NCBI RefSeq assembly: GCF_006974125.1
Contig: NZ_CP037858.1
Span: forward strand, 2,790,001 to 2,854,000
Direction of reading: 5' to 3'
Source of the DNA: Stenotrophomonas maltophilia
GTDB lineage: Bacteria; Pseudomonadota; Gammaproteobacteria; Xanthomonadales; Xanthomonadaceae
DNA length: 64,000 nucleotides
Part shown: in pieces, positions 56,613 to 64,000 of the stretch
Position numbering within the stretch: position 1 is the stretch's first letter
Layout of the letters: every line of letters begins with the position of its first letter
Made by a program: the position numbers and the translations under genes
The notes under the pieces: generated by a model
Seen by the model: only the letters and a program-made list of their open reading frames with translations
What the model was told of the DNA's origin: nothing
Database searches by the model: none

Positions 56613-59129
56613 ATGAACATGCACGCGCGCCGCAACCGGCGCTGGACCGGCCTGGTCCTGTCGATGGGACTGCTGGCGGTGGCCCCGCTGGCCTGGGCGG
56701 CAGCGCCGCAGCCCGCGGCCGCACAGGCCCAGGGCGTCAACGGCTACGAACTGCCGTCGGCGGCGCTGCAGGCGGTGGTGGATGCGCCCCGTGCGCCCTC
56801 GTTGTACCTGTCGCCGCGCCGCGACGTGGCCGCGATGATGCAGATGCCGTCGCTGCCTTCGATCCAGGTGGTGGCGCAGCCGGAACTGAAGCTGGCCGGC
56901 CTGCGCATCAACCCGCGCACGTTCTCCGACAGCCGCTTCAGCTTCGGCGAGAAGCTGTGGCTGATGAACGTGGCCGACGGCAAGGAGCGGCAGATCAGCG
57001 GCCTGCCGGCCAAGCTGTCGATTGCCAGTGTGATGTGGTCGCCGGACCAGAAGTGGCTGGCCTTCAACCAGATCGACGCCGCCAGTGGCGCCAATGAACT
57101 GTGGCTGGTGGACGTGGCCGGTGGCAGTGCCCGCCGCCTGGTTGCCGGCCTGAACACGGTGATCGGCAGCGGCTACCAGTGGCTTCCGGACAGCCGCGGC
57201 CTGGTGGTGTTCACCCGCCCGGCCAACCTCGGTGCGGCCCCGGCCGCCGACGGCATTCCGACCGGCCCGGCCGTGCAGCAGACCAGCCAGGGCGGCGGCG
57301 TGGTGTCGATCCGTACCTACCAGGATCTGCTGAAGAACGAGGCCGACGCGCGCCAGTTCGATTACTACGCCACCACCCAGCCGATGGAAGTCAGCCTGGA
57401 TGGCAGCACCCGCGCGATCGGCGCGGCCGGCATCTTCATGGGCTTTGCGGTGTCGCCGGATGGCCGCTTCGTGCTGCGCCAGCCGGTGCAGCGCCCGTAT
57501 TCCTACGTGGTGCCGGTGGACAGCTTCCCGCGACGCATTGAAGTGATCGACCGTGCCAGCGGCAAGCTGGTGCACACCGTGGCCGTGCGCCCGCTGGTGG
57601 AAGGTTTGCCGACCGGCAACGACGCCGAAGTGACCGGCGTGCGTGACATCCGCTGGCGCGGCGATGCCGATGCCACCCTGGTCTGGGCCGAAGCGCAGGA
57701 CGGCGGCGACCCGAACAGGGAGGCCAAGGTGCGCGATGCGGTGCTGATGCAGGCCGCCCCGTTCGACAAACCGCCGGTCACCCTGGCCCAGCTTGGCAGC
57801 CGCCTGGCCAGCATCAGCTGGGGCCGCGGTGACCTGGCCCTGCTGACCGAGTCGTGGTGGAAGACCCGCAGGACCAAGACCTGGCTGATCGCCCCGGACA
57901 ACGCCGGTGCCGAGCCTCGCCTGCTGTGGGATCGTGACGCGCAGGACCGCTATTCCGATCCGGGCCGTCCGCAGTTGTCCAGCGACGATCGTGGTCGCTC
58001 GCTGCTGCAGACCAGCGCCGATGGCAGCAGCCTGTATCTGGCCGGTGCCGGTGCTTCGCCGGAAGGTGACCGTCCGTTCGTGGACCGCTTCGACATCGCC
58101 AGTGGCAAGGCCACCCGCCTGTTCCACTCGCAGGCGCCGAGCTACTCGCTGCCGGTGGCATTGCTGGACAACCAGGGCAGCTCGCTGCTGCTGAGCCGCG
58201 AGAGCCCGGACGAGCCGGCCAACTTCTACGTGCAGTCGCTGGCCGATGCGGCCACCCAGCCGCGCGCATTGACCCACTTCGCCCATCCGCTGCCGCAGCT
58301 GAAGGGCGTGCAGAAGGAGCAGATCCGCTACAAGCGCAAGGACGGCGTCGACCTGACCGCGACCCTGCTGCTGCCGCCGGGCTACGACCCGAAGCGCGAC
58401 GGCCCGCGACCGTTGCTGATGTGGGCCTACCCGGGCGAGTTCAAGAGCGCGGCTGCGGCCAGCCAGGTGACCGATTCGCCGTACCGCTTCAATGCGGTCA
58501 GCTACTGGGGCCCGCAGGCGTTCCTGGCCAAGGGTTATGTGGTTCTGGCCAGCCCGTCGATGCCGATCATCGGTGAGGGCGACAAGGAGCCGAACGACAC
58601 CTACATCGAACAGCTGGTGGCCAACGCGCAGGCAGCGGTGGATGAAGTGGTGCGTCGTGGCGTGACCGATCGCGATCACATCGCCATCGGCGGCCATTCC
58701 TACGGTGCGTTCATGACCGCCAACCTGCTGGCGCACACCCGCCTGTTCAAGGCCGGCATCGCCCGCAGCGGCGCCTACAACCGCACACTCACGCCGTTCG
58801 GTTTCCAGGCCGAGGAACGCAATTACTGGCAGGCGCAGGACGTCTACCAGAAGATGGCGCCGTTCAACTACGCCGACAAGATCAAGGATCCGATCCTCTT
58901 CATCCACGGCGTGGACGACAACAACTCCGGCACGTTCCCGATGCAGAGCGAGCGCATGTTCGCGGCGGTGAAGGGCCTGGGTGGCACCGCGCGGCTGGTG
59001 ATGCTGCCGAACGAATCGCATGCCTATCGCGCACGCGAATCGATCATGACCATGCTGGCTGAGAGCGAGCGCTGGCTGGAGCAGACCATCGGCCCGGCCG
59101 AGCAGGGCAAGGCGAAGAAGAAGCGCTGA
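56613..59129 (+). CDS. S9 family peptidase (prolyl-oligopeptidase type), secreted
   Basis: 838 aa. Signal peptide ~1-28 (LVLSMGLLAVAPLAWA). N-terminal beta-propeller-like region (~60-580) and a C-terminal alpha/beta hydrolase with GGHSYGAFMTA (Ser696), HGVDDNNSG (Asp768/769 region) and NESHAYR (His803), an intact Ser-Asp-His triad. It resembles bacterial glutamyl/dipeptidyl peptidases of family S9; the cleavage preference cannot be read from sequence. Divergent from ahcY. Confidence 0.9.
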   Translation: MNMHARRNRRWTGLVLSMGLLAVAPLAWAAAPQPAAAQAQGVNGYELPSAALQAVVDAPRAPSLYLSPRRDVAAMMQMPSLPSIQVVAQPELKLAGLRINPRTFSDSRFSFGEKLWLMNVADGKERQISGLPAKLSIASVMWSPDQKWLAFNQIDAASGANELWLVDVAGGSARRLVAGLNTVIGSGYQWLPDSRGLVVFTRPANLGAAPAADGIPTGPAVQQTSQGGGVVSIRTYQDLLKNEADARQFDYYATTQPMEVSLDGSTRAIGAAGIFMGFAVSPDGRFVLRQPVQRPYSYVVPVDSFPRRIEVIDRASGKLVHTVAVRPLVEGLPTGNDAEVTGVRDIRWRGDADATLVWAEAQDGGDPNREAKVRDAVLMQAAPFDKPPVTLAQLGSRLASISWGRGDLALLTESWWKTRRTKTWLIAPDNAGAEPRLLWDRDAQDRYSDPGRPQLSSDDRGRSLLQTSADGSSLYLAGAGASPEGDRPFVDRFDIASGKATRLFHSQAPSYSLPVALLDNQGSSLLLSRESPDEPANFYVQSLADAATQPRALTHFAHPLPQLKGVQKEQIRYKRKDGVDLTATLLLPPGYDPKRDGPRPLLMWAYPGEFKSAAAASQVTDSPYRFNAVSYWGPQAFLAKGYVVLASPSMPIIGEGDKEPNDTYIEQLVANAQAAVDEVVRRGVTDRDHIAIGGHSYGAFMTANLLAHTRLFKAGIARSGAYNRTLTPFGFQAEERNYWQAQDVYQKMAPFNYADKIKDPILFIHGVDDNNSGTFPMQSERMFAAVKGLGGTARLVMLPNESHAYRARESIMTMLAESERWLEQTIGPAEQGKAKKKR

Positions 59130-59138
59130 CGTGACCCG

Positions 59139-59211
59139 GTAGTGCCGGCCGCTGGCCGGCAACCTCATGGAGCCATGCAACCTGAGGTTGCCGGCCAGCG
59201 GCCGGCACTAC
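59139..59211. repeat. SMAG-type GTAG palindromic dimer
   Basis: GTAGTGCCGGCCGCTGGCCG, spacer, inverted copy ending CTAC, between the S9 peptidase and ppc. Confidence 0.85.
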
Positions 59212-59301
59212 CAGATGAAACCATTTTTGCATCGCAGCACGACGCCCGATCTGGGATAGGCTTGGGGCCTGGATCCGTTGACCGAGGCCTGTGCGTCGCC
59301 G

Positions 59302-62013
59302 ATGAACGAGTACCGCAGCAGCATCGAATTTGCTTCTCCCGATCTTCCGCTCCGCGATGACGTGCGCCGGCTTGGCGCACTGGTCGGTGACCTGCTGGTC
59401 GAACAGGTTTCGGCAGCGTTTCTTGATGACGTCGAGGACGTGCGCACCCGCGCCATCGCCCGCCGCGAAAACCAGGCGCCGCTGTCGGAGCTGGCCGATG
59501 GCCTGGCCGGGCGCACGCCGCAGCAGGCCGAGACCATGGTGCGGGCCTTCAGCACCTACTTCCAGGTGGTCAACATCGCTGAGCGCGTGCATCGCATCCG
59601 CCGCCGCCGTGACTACCAGCGCGCCGGTACCGCTGGGGCGCAGCCCGACGGCCTGCAGGATGCGCTGCAGCACCTGAAGGCGCAGGGCGTGGGCCTGGAT
59701 GAGCTGGCGCAGTGGCTGCCGCGCATCGACATCGAACCGGTGTTCACCGCGCACCCGACCGAAGCCGTGCGCCGTGCGCTGCTGGAGAAAGAGCAGCTGA
59801 TGGTGGCCAGCCTGGTCGACAACCTCGACGGCCAGCGCACGCCGGGGGAAGCGGCCGCCGATGCTGCGCGCTTCCGCATGGCGCTGACCGCTTCGTGGCA
59901 GACCACCGATTCCTCGCCGGTGCGGCCTACCGTCGATGACGAGCGCGAGCACGTCGGCTTCTATCTGGTGCAGGTGCTGTACCGGGTGATTCCGGTGCTG
60001 TACGAATCGCTGCAGCAGGCGCTGCGCGATACCTACGGCGAAGAACTGCCGCTGCCGCGCCTGCTGCGCTTCGGTACGTGGGTGGGCGGCGACATGGACG
60101 GCAACCCGAACGTGGATGCCCACACCATCCGCAATACGCTGGATGCGCAGCGGCAGGCGGTACTCGGGCGCTACCAGAAGGAACTGCTGCAGCTGGCCAG
60201 CCTGCTCAGCCAGTCCACCGAGCGGGTGGGCGTGAGCGATGCGCTGCAGGCGCGCGTGGTGCAGTACCAGCAGCTGCTGCCGCAGGTGCAGTCGCGCCCG
60301 CGCCACGCCGACATGCCGTACCGCCTGCTCAACGACCGCATGCGCGCACGCCTGCAGGCGACGCTGGACGATGGCGAGGGTGCCTACGCTGGCCCCGCCG
60401 AAGTGATCGACGACCTGCAGCTGATCCTCGACAGCCTGCGCGCCAATCGCGGCGAACATGCCGGCGGCTTTGCCGTGCAGCGCCTGCTGTGGCGGGTAAA
60501 GACGTTCGGCTTCCATCTGGCGCGGCTGGATGTGCGCCAGGAGTCGAGCGTGCATGCGCGCGCACTGGCCGCCGTGCTGGGCGGCGAGGAGGCCTGGCAG
60601 GCGCTGGATGCGGTGGGCCGTGCGCGGCTGCTGAGCCCGCATGCCAGCGGTGAAACGGCATTGCCCAACGGCGACGACGAGGGCAACCAGCGGCTGGATG
60701 CGGTGTTCGCCGCGCTGGCCGATGCGCGTGCGCGGCATGGCAGCGATGCGCTGGGCAGCTACATCATCTCGATGGCGCACGACCGCAGCGACGTGCTGGC
60801 GGTGCTGGCGCTGGCACGCCGTGGCGGCCTGGTAGAGGAGGGCGGTGCAGTGCCGCTGGACATCGCCCCTCTGTTCGAGACGGTGGATGATCTCAAGCGC
60901 GGCACCGCGACCCTGCGTGACCTGCTGGCCGACCCCATCTATCGCGCGCACCTGCAAGCACGCGACGACGTGCAGATGGTGATGCTCGGCTATTCGGACA
61001 GCAGCAAGGACGGCGGTATCGCGGCCTCGCGCTGGGGCCTGCAGCGTGCACAGGTGGAACTGCTGGAAGTGGCGGCCGAGGCCGACATCCGGCTGACCTT
61101 CTTCCATGGCCGTGGCGGCTCGATCAGCCGTGGCGGTGGCAAGACCACGCACGCGGTCGATGCGTCGCCGCGCGGCAGCATTGATGGCCGCCTGCGGGTG
61201 ACCGAGCAGGGCGAGGTGATCCATCGCAAGTACGGCATCCGTGCGCTGGCCCTGCGCTCGCTGGAGCAGGCCACCGGTGCGGTGCTGCGCGCCAGCCTGC
61301 GCCCGCGCGCCGCCGAGCCGCGCGAGGGTGACTGGCGACCGGTGATGGACGCGGTGGCTGCGGCCAGCAGCGAGGTCTACCGTGGCTTCGTCGGCCAGGC
61401 CGGTTTCATGGACTACTTCCGCACCGCCACGCCGATCGACGTGATCGAACGCATGACGCTGGGCTCGCGGCCATCGCGCCGGCTCGGCCAGGACGCCGCG
61501 CTGGGCAACCTCCGTGCGATTCCCTGGGTGTTTGCCTGGAGCCAGGCGCGGGCGGTGATTCCCGGCTGGTACGGCGTGGGCAGTGGCCTGCAGGCGGCGG
61601 TTGATGCCGGCCACGAACAGACCCTGCGCGAAATGGCGCGTGACTGGCCGTTCTTCCGCACCTTCCTGGATGACATCGCGATGGTGCTGTCCAAGGGCGA
61701 TATCACCATCGCCGAGCAGTTCTCGCTGTTGTCGGGCGACCTGCACGGGCGCTTCTTTCCGCAGGTGCAGCGCGAACTGGAACTCACCCGGCACTGGCTG
61801 CTGGCATTGATGGACCAGAAGACACTGCTGGACCACGATGCGCGGCTGGCGCTGTCGATCCGCCTGCGTAATCCCTACGTCGATCCGATCAGCGTGCTGC
61901 AGGTGGATCTGCTGCAGCGCTGGCGGGCCAGCGGTCGCGAGGATGACGATCTGCTGCGTGCGCTGGTGGCGTGCGTGAATGGCGTTTCGCAGGGCGTGCA
62001 GAACACCGGTTGA
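59302..62013 (+). CDS. ppc: phosphoenolpyruvate carboxylase
   Basis: 903 aa. Biotin-independent carboxylation of PEP to oxaloacetate, anaplerotic supply to the TCA cycle. Catalytic His in [17 protein letters not shown], the [18 protein letters not shown] block, [14 protein letters not shown] (mobile-loop arginine) and the C-terminal NP-end ([17 protein letters not shown]...QNTG). ATG 59302 ([10 protein letters not shown]) is chosen; a TTG eight codons upstream is possible. The normal length of the family. Confidence 0.97.
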   Translation: MNEYRSSIEFASPDLPLRDDVRRLGALVGDLLVEQVSAAFLDDVEDVRTRAIARRENQAPLSELADGLAGRTPQQAETMVRAFSTYFQVVNIAERVHRIRRRRDYQRAGTAGAQPDGLQDALQHLKAQGVGLDELAQWLPRIDIEPVFTAHPTEAVRRALLEKEQLMVASLVDNLDGQRTPGEAAADAARFRMALTASWQTTDSSPVRPTVDDEREHVGFYLVQVLYRVIPVLYESLQQALRDTYGEELPLPRLLRFGTWVGGDMDGNPNVDAHTIRNTLDAQRQAVLGRYQKELLQLASLLSQSTERVGVSDALQARVVQYQQLLPQVQSRPRHADMPYRLLNDRMRARLQATLDDGEGAYAGPAEVIDDLQLILDSLRANRGEHAGGFAVQRLLWRVKTFGFHLARLDVRQESSVHARALAAVLGGEEAWQALDAVGRARLLSPHASGETALPNGDDEGNQRLDAVFAALADARARHGSDALGSYIISMAHDRSDVLAVLALARRGGLVEEGGAVPLDIAPLFETVDDLKRGTATLRDLLADPIYRAHLQARDDVQMVMLGYSDSSKDGGIAASRWGLQRAQVELLEVAAEADIRLTFFHGRGGSISRGGGKTTHAVDASPRGSIDGRLRVTEQGEVIHRKYGIRALALRSLEQATGAVLRASLRPRAAEPREGDWRPVMDAVAAASSEVYRGFVGQAGFMDYFRTATPIDVIERMTLGSRPSRRLGQDAALGNLRAIPWVFAWSQARAVIPGWYGVGSGLQAAVDAGHEQTLREMARDWPFFRTFLDDIAMVLSKGDITIAEQFSLLSGDLHGRFFPQVQRELELTRHWLLALMDQKTLLDHDARLALSIRLRNPYVDPISVLQVDLLQRWRASGREDDDLLRALVACVNGVSQGVQNTG

Positions 62014-62051
62014 TCCGCATCCGCCGGGCATGGCCCGGCGAGTTCGAAAGG

Positions 62052-62128
62052 GTAGTGCCGGCCGCTGGCCGGCAACCTCATGATGTCTGCCAGCGCGCGC
62101 GAGGTTGCCGGCCAGCGGCCGGCACTAC
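62052..62128. repeat. SMAG-type GTAG palindromic dimer
   Basis: Intact dimer between the convergent ppc and thioesterase genes, ending 2 bp from the thioesterase stop. A CGCCGGGCATGGCCCGGCG-type hairpin lies just before it at 62024-62042. Confidence 0.85.
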
Positions 62129-62129
62129 C

Positions 62130-62636
62130 TCATTCCTCCGGCGACGGCGGGTTCGACGCCAGCAGTTCCAGATGGCGCTGCTCCATTTCCTGGCGCAGCT
62201 GGCGGCGGATCTGCGCGGCGGCCTGGCGGCGCTTCTCGTCCGACGTCGCCGGCTGCAAGGGCGGGACCGGCGTCGGCCGGCCTTCCTCGTCCACTGCCAC
62301 CATGGTGAAGAAGCAGCTGTTGGCGTGGCGCACGCTGCGCTTGAGGATGTCCTCGGCCACCACCTTGATGCCGATCTCCATCGACGAGGTGCCGGTGTAG
62401 TTCACCGAGGCCAGGAAGGTGACCAGTTCGCCCACTGCGATCGGCTGGCGGAACATCACCTGGTCCACCGACAGGGTGACCACGTAGCTGCCGGCATAGC
62501 GGCTGGCACAGGCGTAGGCCACCTGGTCGAGCAGGCGCAGGACGGCGCCGCCGTGGACCTTGCCGGAGAAATTGGCCATCTCCGGCGACATCAGCACGGT
62601 CATGGACAGCTGGTGGGTTTTGAGTTCGGTCGACAT
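62130..62636 (-). CDS. acyl-CoA thioesterase (hot-dog fold)
   Basis: 168 aa. MSPEMANFSGKVHGGAVLRLLDQVAY is the 4HBT core with the substrate-site N...G..HGG pattern; ALHVNFTGTSSMEIGIKV-like strand appears as ASVNYTGTSSMEIGIKV, followed by a ~40-residue charged helical tail (EKRRQAAAQIRRQLRQEMEQ). YciA-type broad acyl-CoA thioesterases have this build. ATG 62636 is chosen for the conserved MSTELKTHQLSM start. Confidence 0.88.
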   Translation of the reverse strand: MSTELKTHQLSMTVLMSPEMANFSGKVHGGAVLRLLDQVAYACASRYAGSYVVTLSVDQVMFRQPIAVGELVTFLASVNYTGTSSMEIGIKVVAEDILKRSVRHANSCFFTMVAVDEEGRPTPVPPLQPATSDEKRRQAAAQIRRQLRQEMEQRHLELLASNPPSPEE

Positions 62637-62659
62637 GGGCCGATTGTATCGACAACCGG

Positions 62660-62736
62660 GTAGTGCCGGCTGCTGGCCGGCAACCACGCGATTGTTGCCG
62701 GAGGCCATGAAAAAGCCGGCCAGCGGCCGGCTCTAC
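62660..62736. repeat. SMAG-type dimer, variant arms
   Basis: GTAGTGCCGGCTGCTGGCCG with right half CCGGCCAGCGGCCGGCTCTAC; both outer stems carry substitutions relative to the other copies. Between the thioesterase start and the metK terminator. Confidence 0.8.
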
Positions 62737-62744
62737 CGAAAGCA

Positions 62745-62768
62745 GAAGGGCCGCTTGCGCGGCCCTTC
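62745..62768 (-). terminator. terminator of metK
   Basis: 10-bp stem GAAGGGCCGC/GCGGCCCTTC with a 4-nt loop, 7 bp after the metK stop. Confidence 0.75.
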
Positions 62769-62775
62769 GTGTTTC

Positions 62776-63987
62776 TTACTTCAGCTTCGCATCGGCGCGC
62801 AGGGCGGCGGCGCGGTCGGTCTTCTCCCAGGAGAAGGCCGTGGCGTTGACGGTCTCGCCTTCGCCGTTGAGGTAGCTGAACTCCTTCGGCTTGCGGCCGA
62901 AGTGGCCATAGGCCGCGGTCTGCTGGTACATCGGGTGCACCAGGTCCAGCATCTTGATGATGCCGTACGGGCGCAGGTCGAAGTGCTTGCGGATCAGCTT
63001 CTCGATCTTGTCGTCGCTGATCTTGCCGGTGCCGAAGGTGGTGACCGAGATCGAGGTCGGCTCAGCCACGCCAATGGCGTAGGAGACCTGCACTTCGCAG
63101 CGGTCGGCCAGGCCGGCGGCAACCACGTTCTTGGCGACGTAGCGGGCCGCGTAGGCTGCCGAACGGTCGACCTTGGACGGGTCCTTGCCGGAGAAGGCGC
63201 CACCACCGTGACGGGCCCAGCCGCCGTAGGTGTCGACGATGATCTTGCGGCCGGTCAGGCCGCAGTCGCCCACCGGGCCGCCGATCTCGAACTTGCCGGT
63301 CGGGTTGATGTGGAACTTGGTGCCCTTGTGCAGCCACTTGGCCGGCAGCACCGGCTTGATGATCTCTTCGCGGACGGCCTCGATGAGGTCCTTCTGCTTG
63401 ATGCCCGGGGCGTGCTGGGTCGACAGGACCACGGCGTCGATGGCCGAGACCACGCCGTTTTCATAGCGCAGGGTGACCTGGCTCTTGGCGTCCGGGCGCA
63501 GCCACGACAGCGGCGAGTTCTTCTTCTTGCGGATCTTGGCCTGCTGCTCGACCAGGCGGTGCGACAGGTGGATCGCAGCCGGCATGTAGCTGTCGGTCTC
63601 GTTGGTGGCATAGCCGAACATCAGGCCCTGGTCGCCAGCGCCCATTTCTTCCGGCTTCTTGCGATCCACGCCCTGGGCGATGTGCGGCGACTGCTTGCCG
63701 ATCAGGTTCAGCACGCCGCAGGTGGCGCCATCGAAGCCGACGTCGGAGCTGTCGTAGCCGATGTCCGTGATGACCTTGCGGGTCAGCGCTTCCAGGTCGA
63801 TCCAGGCGCTGGTGGTGATTTCACCGGCGACAATGGCAACACCGGTCTTGACCATGGTCTCGCAGGCCACGCGGGCGCGCTGGTCCTGGGTCAGGATCGC
63901 GTCCAGCACCGCATCGGAGATCTGGTCGGCAACCTTGTCCGGATGGCCTTCGGAGACCGACTCGGAGGTGAAGAGATAGCTGGACAT
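62776..63987 (-). CDS. metK: S-adenosylmethionine synthetase
   Basis: 403 aa, complete, its ATG 13 bp from the window end. Makes SAM from methionine and ATP with release of phosphate and pyrophosphate. [21 protein letters not shown] (start), [12 protein letters not shown] (ATP-binding), [10 protein letters not shown] and [19 protein letters not shown] (phosphate loop) are the metK signatures. Its promoter and any leader lie outside the window. Third activated-methyl-cycle gene here, with ahcY and metF. Confidence 0.98.
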   Translation of the reverse strand: MSSYLFTSESVSEGHPDKVADQISDAVLDAILTQDQRARVACETMVKTGVAIVAGEITTSAWIDLEALTRKVITDIGYDSSDVGFDGATCGVLNLIGKQSPHIAQGVDRKKPEEMGAGDQGLMFGYATNETDSYMPAAIHLSHRLVEQQAKIRKKKNSPLSWLRPDAKSQVTLRYENGVVSAIDAVVLSTQHAPGIKQKDLIEAVREEIIKPVLPAKWLHKGTKFHINPTGKFEIGGPVGDCGLTGRKIIVDTYGGWARHGGGAFSGKDPSKVDRSAAYAARYVAKNVVAAGLADRCEVQVSYAIGVAEPTSISVTTFGTGKISDDKIEKLIRKHFDLRPYGIIKMLDLVHPMYQQTAAYGHFGRKPKEFSYLNGEGETVNATAFSWEKTDRAAALRADAKLK

Positions 63988-64000
63988 CAGGCGTAATATC

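Noticed and set aside
59044..62031. A 995-codon open frame antisense to ppc, and similar long antisense frames opposite secA (39327-42107), ftsI (21949-23973) and the S9 peptidase (56505-59180)
   Set aside because: Their sequences are His/Arg/Gln-rich, lack any recognisable motif, and mirror the codon structure of the real gene on the other strand. This is normal at high GC.

Overview
The window is a high-GC gammaproteobacterial chromosome segment that fits Stenotrophomonas (S. maltophilia group, Xanthomonadaceae). The main evidence is a set of GTAG-headed palindromic dimers (SMAG-type repeats) between genes, together with Xanthomonadaceae-style gene order and proteins. I see no tRNA, rRNA, insertion sequence, prophage or CRISPR array. 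Most of the window is core genome; the accessory part is a fimbrial locus at 3.6-9.3 kb with an adjoining, frameshifted hybrid sensor kinase.

Layout. (1) 1-3.5 kb: riboflavin/thiamine block ribE(partial)-ribB(X)-ribH-nusB-thiL. (2) 3.6-9.3 kb: chaperone-usher fimbriae in three transcription units (adhesin +; chaperone and pilin -; usher and minor pilin +). A TGCAA-N4-TTGCA site lies upstream of each unit. (3) 9.3-12.2 kb: BvgS-type hybrid histidine kinase broken by a 1-nt frameshift in a C5 tract. (4) 12.8-17.9 kb: FAD oxidoreductase, DUF457 membrane protein, yraN and lpoA on the minus strand, rsmI on the plus strand. (5) 18.07-18.43 kb: RNase P RNA. (6) 18.5-20.1 kb: DM13 and NRDE proteins. 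(7) 20.4-37.3 kb: the complete division/cell-wall (dcw) cluster from mraZ to lpxC, most junctions being 4-nt start/stop overlaps. (8) 37.6-43.1 kb: dciA, an M23 peptidase, secA and a Nudix-ThiE fusion. (9) 43.2-54.7 kb: metF, a hydrolase with a LytS/LytTR two-component system, and a four-gene operon (DJ-1/PfpI-TPR protein, OmpR-type regulator, sensor kinase, amidohydrolase), followed by small proteins and ybaK. (10) 54.9-64 kb: ahcY behind an S-adenosylhomocysteine riboswitch, an S9 peptidase, ppc, an acyl-CoA thioesterase and metK.

How the genes work together. The dcw cluster makes UDP-MurNAc-pentapeptide and lipid II (murE, murF, mraY, murG, murC, ddlB) and the septal machinery (ftsL, ftsI, ftsW, ftsQ, ftsA, ftsZ); lpxC commits to lipid A. 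metF, ahcY and metK are three steps of the activated-methyl cycle. At least three families of short palindromes occupy the intergenic gaps, and three genes carry such palindromes inside the reading frame.

The points most worth following up are the shared fimbrial operator candidate, the frameshifted kinase, a 21-codon leader ORF that overlaps the secA start and owns the only good Shine-Dalgarno there, the 15-codon ORF bridging murG and murC, and the palindromes read in frame inside NRDE, DUF457 and DUF4124 genes.
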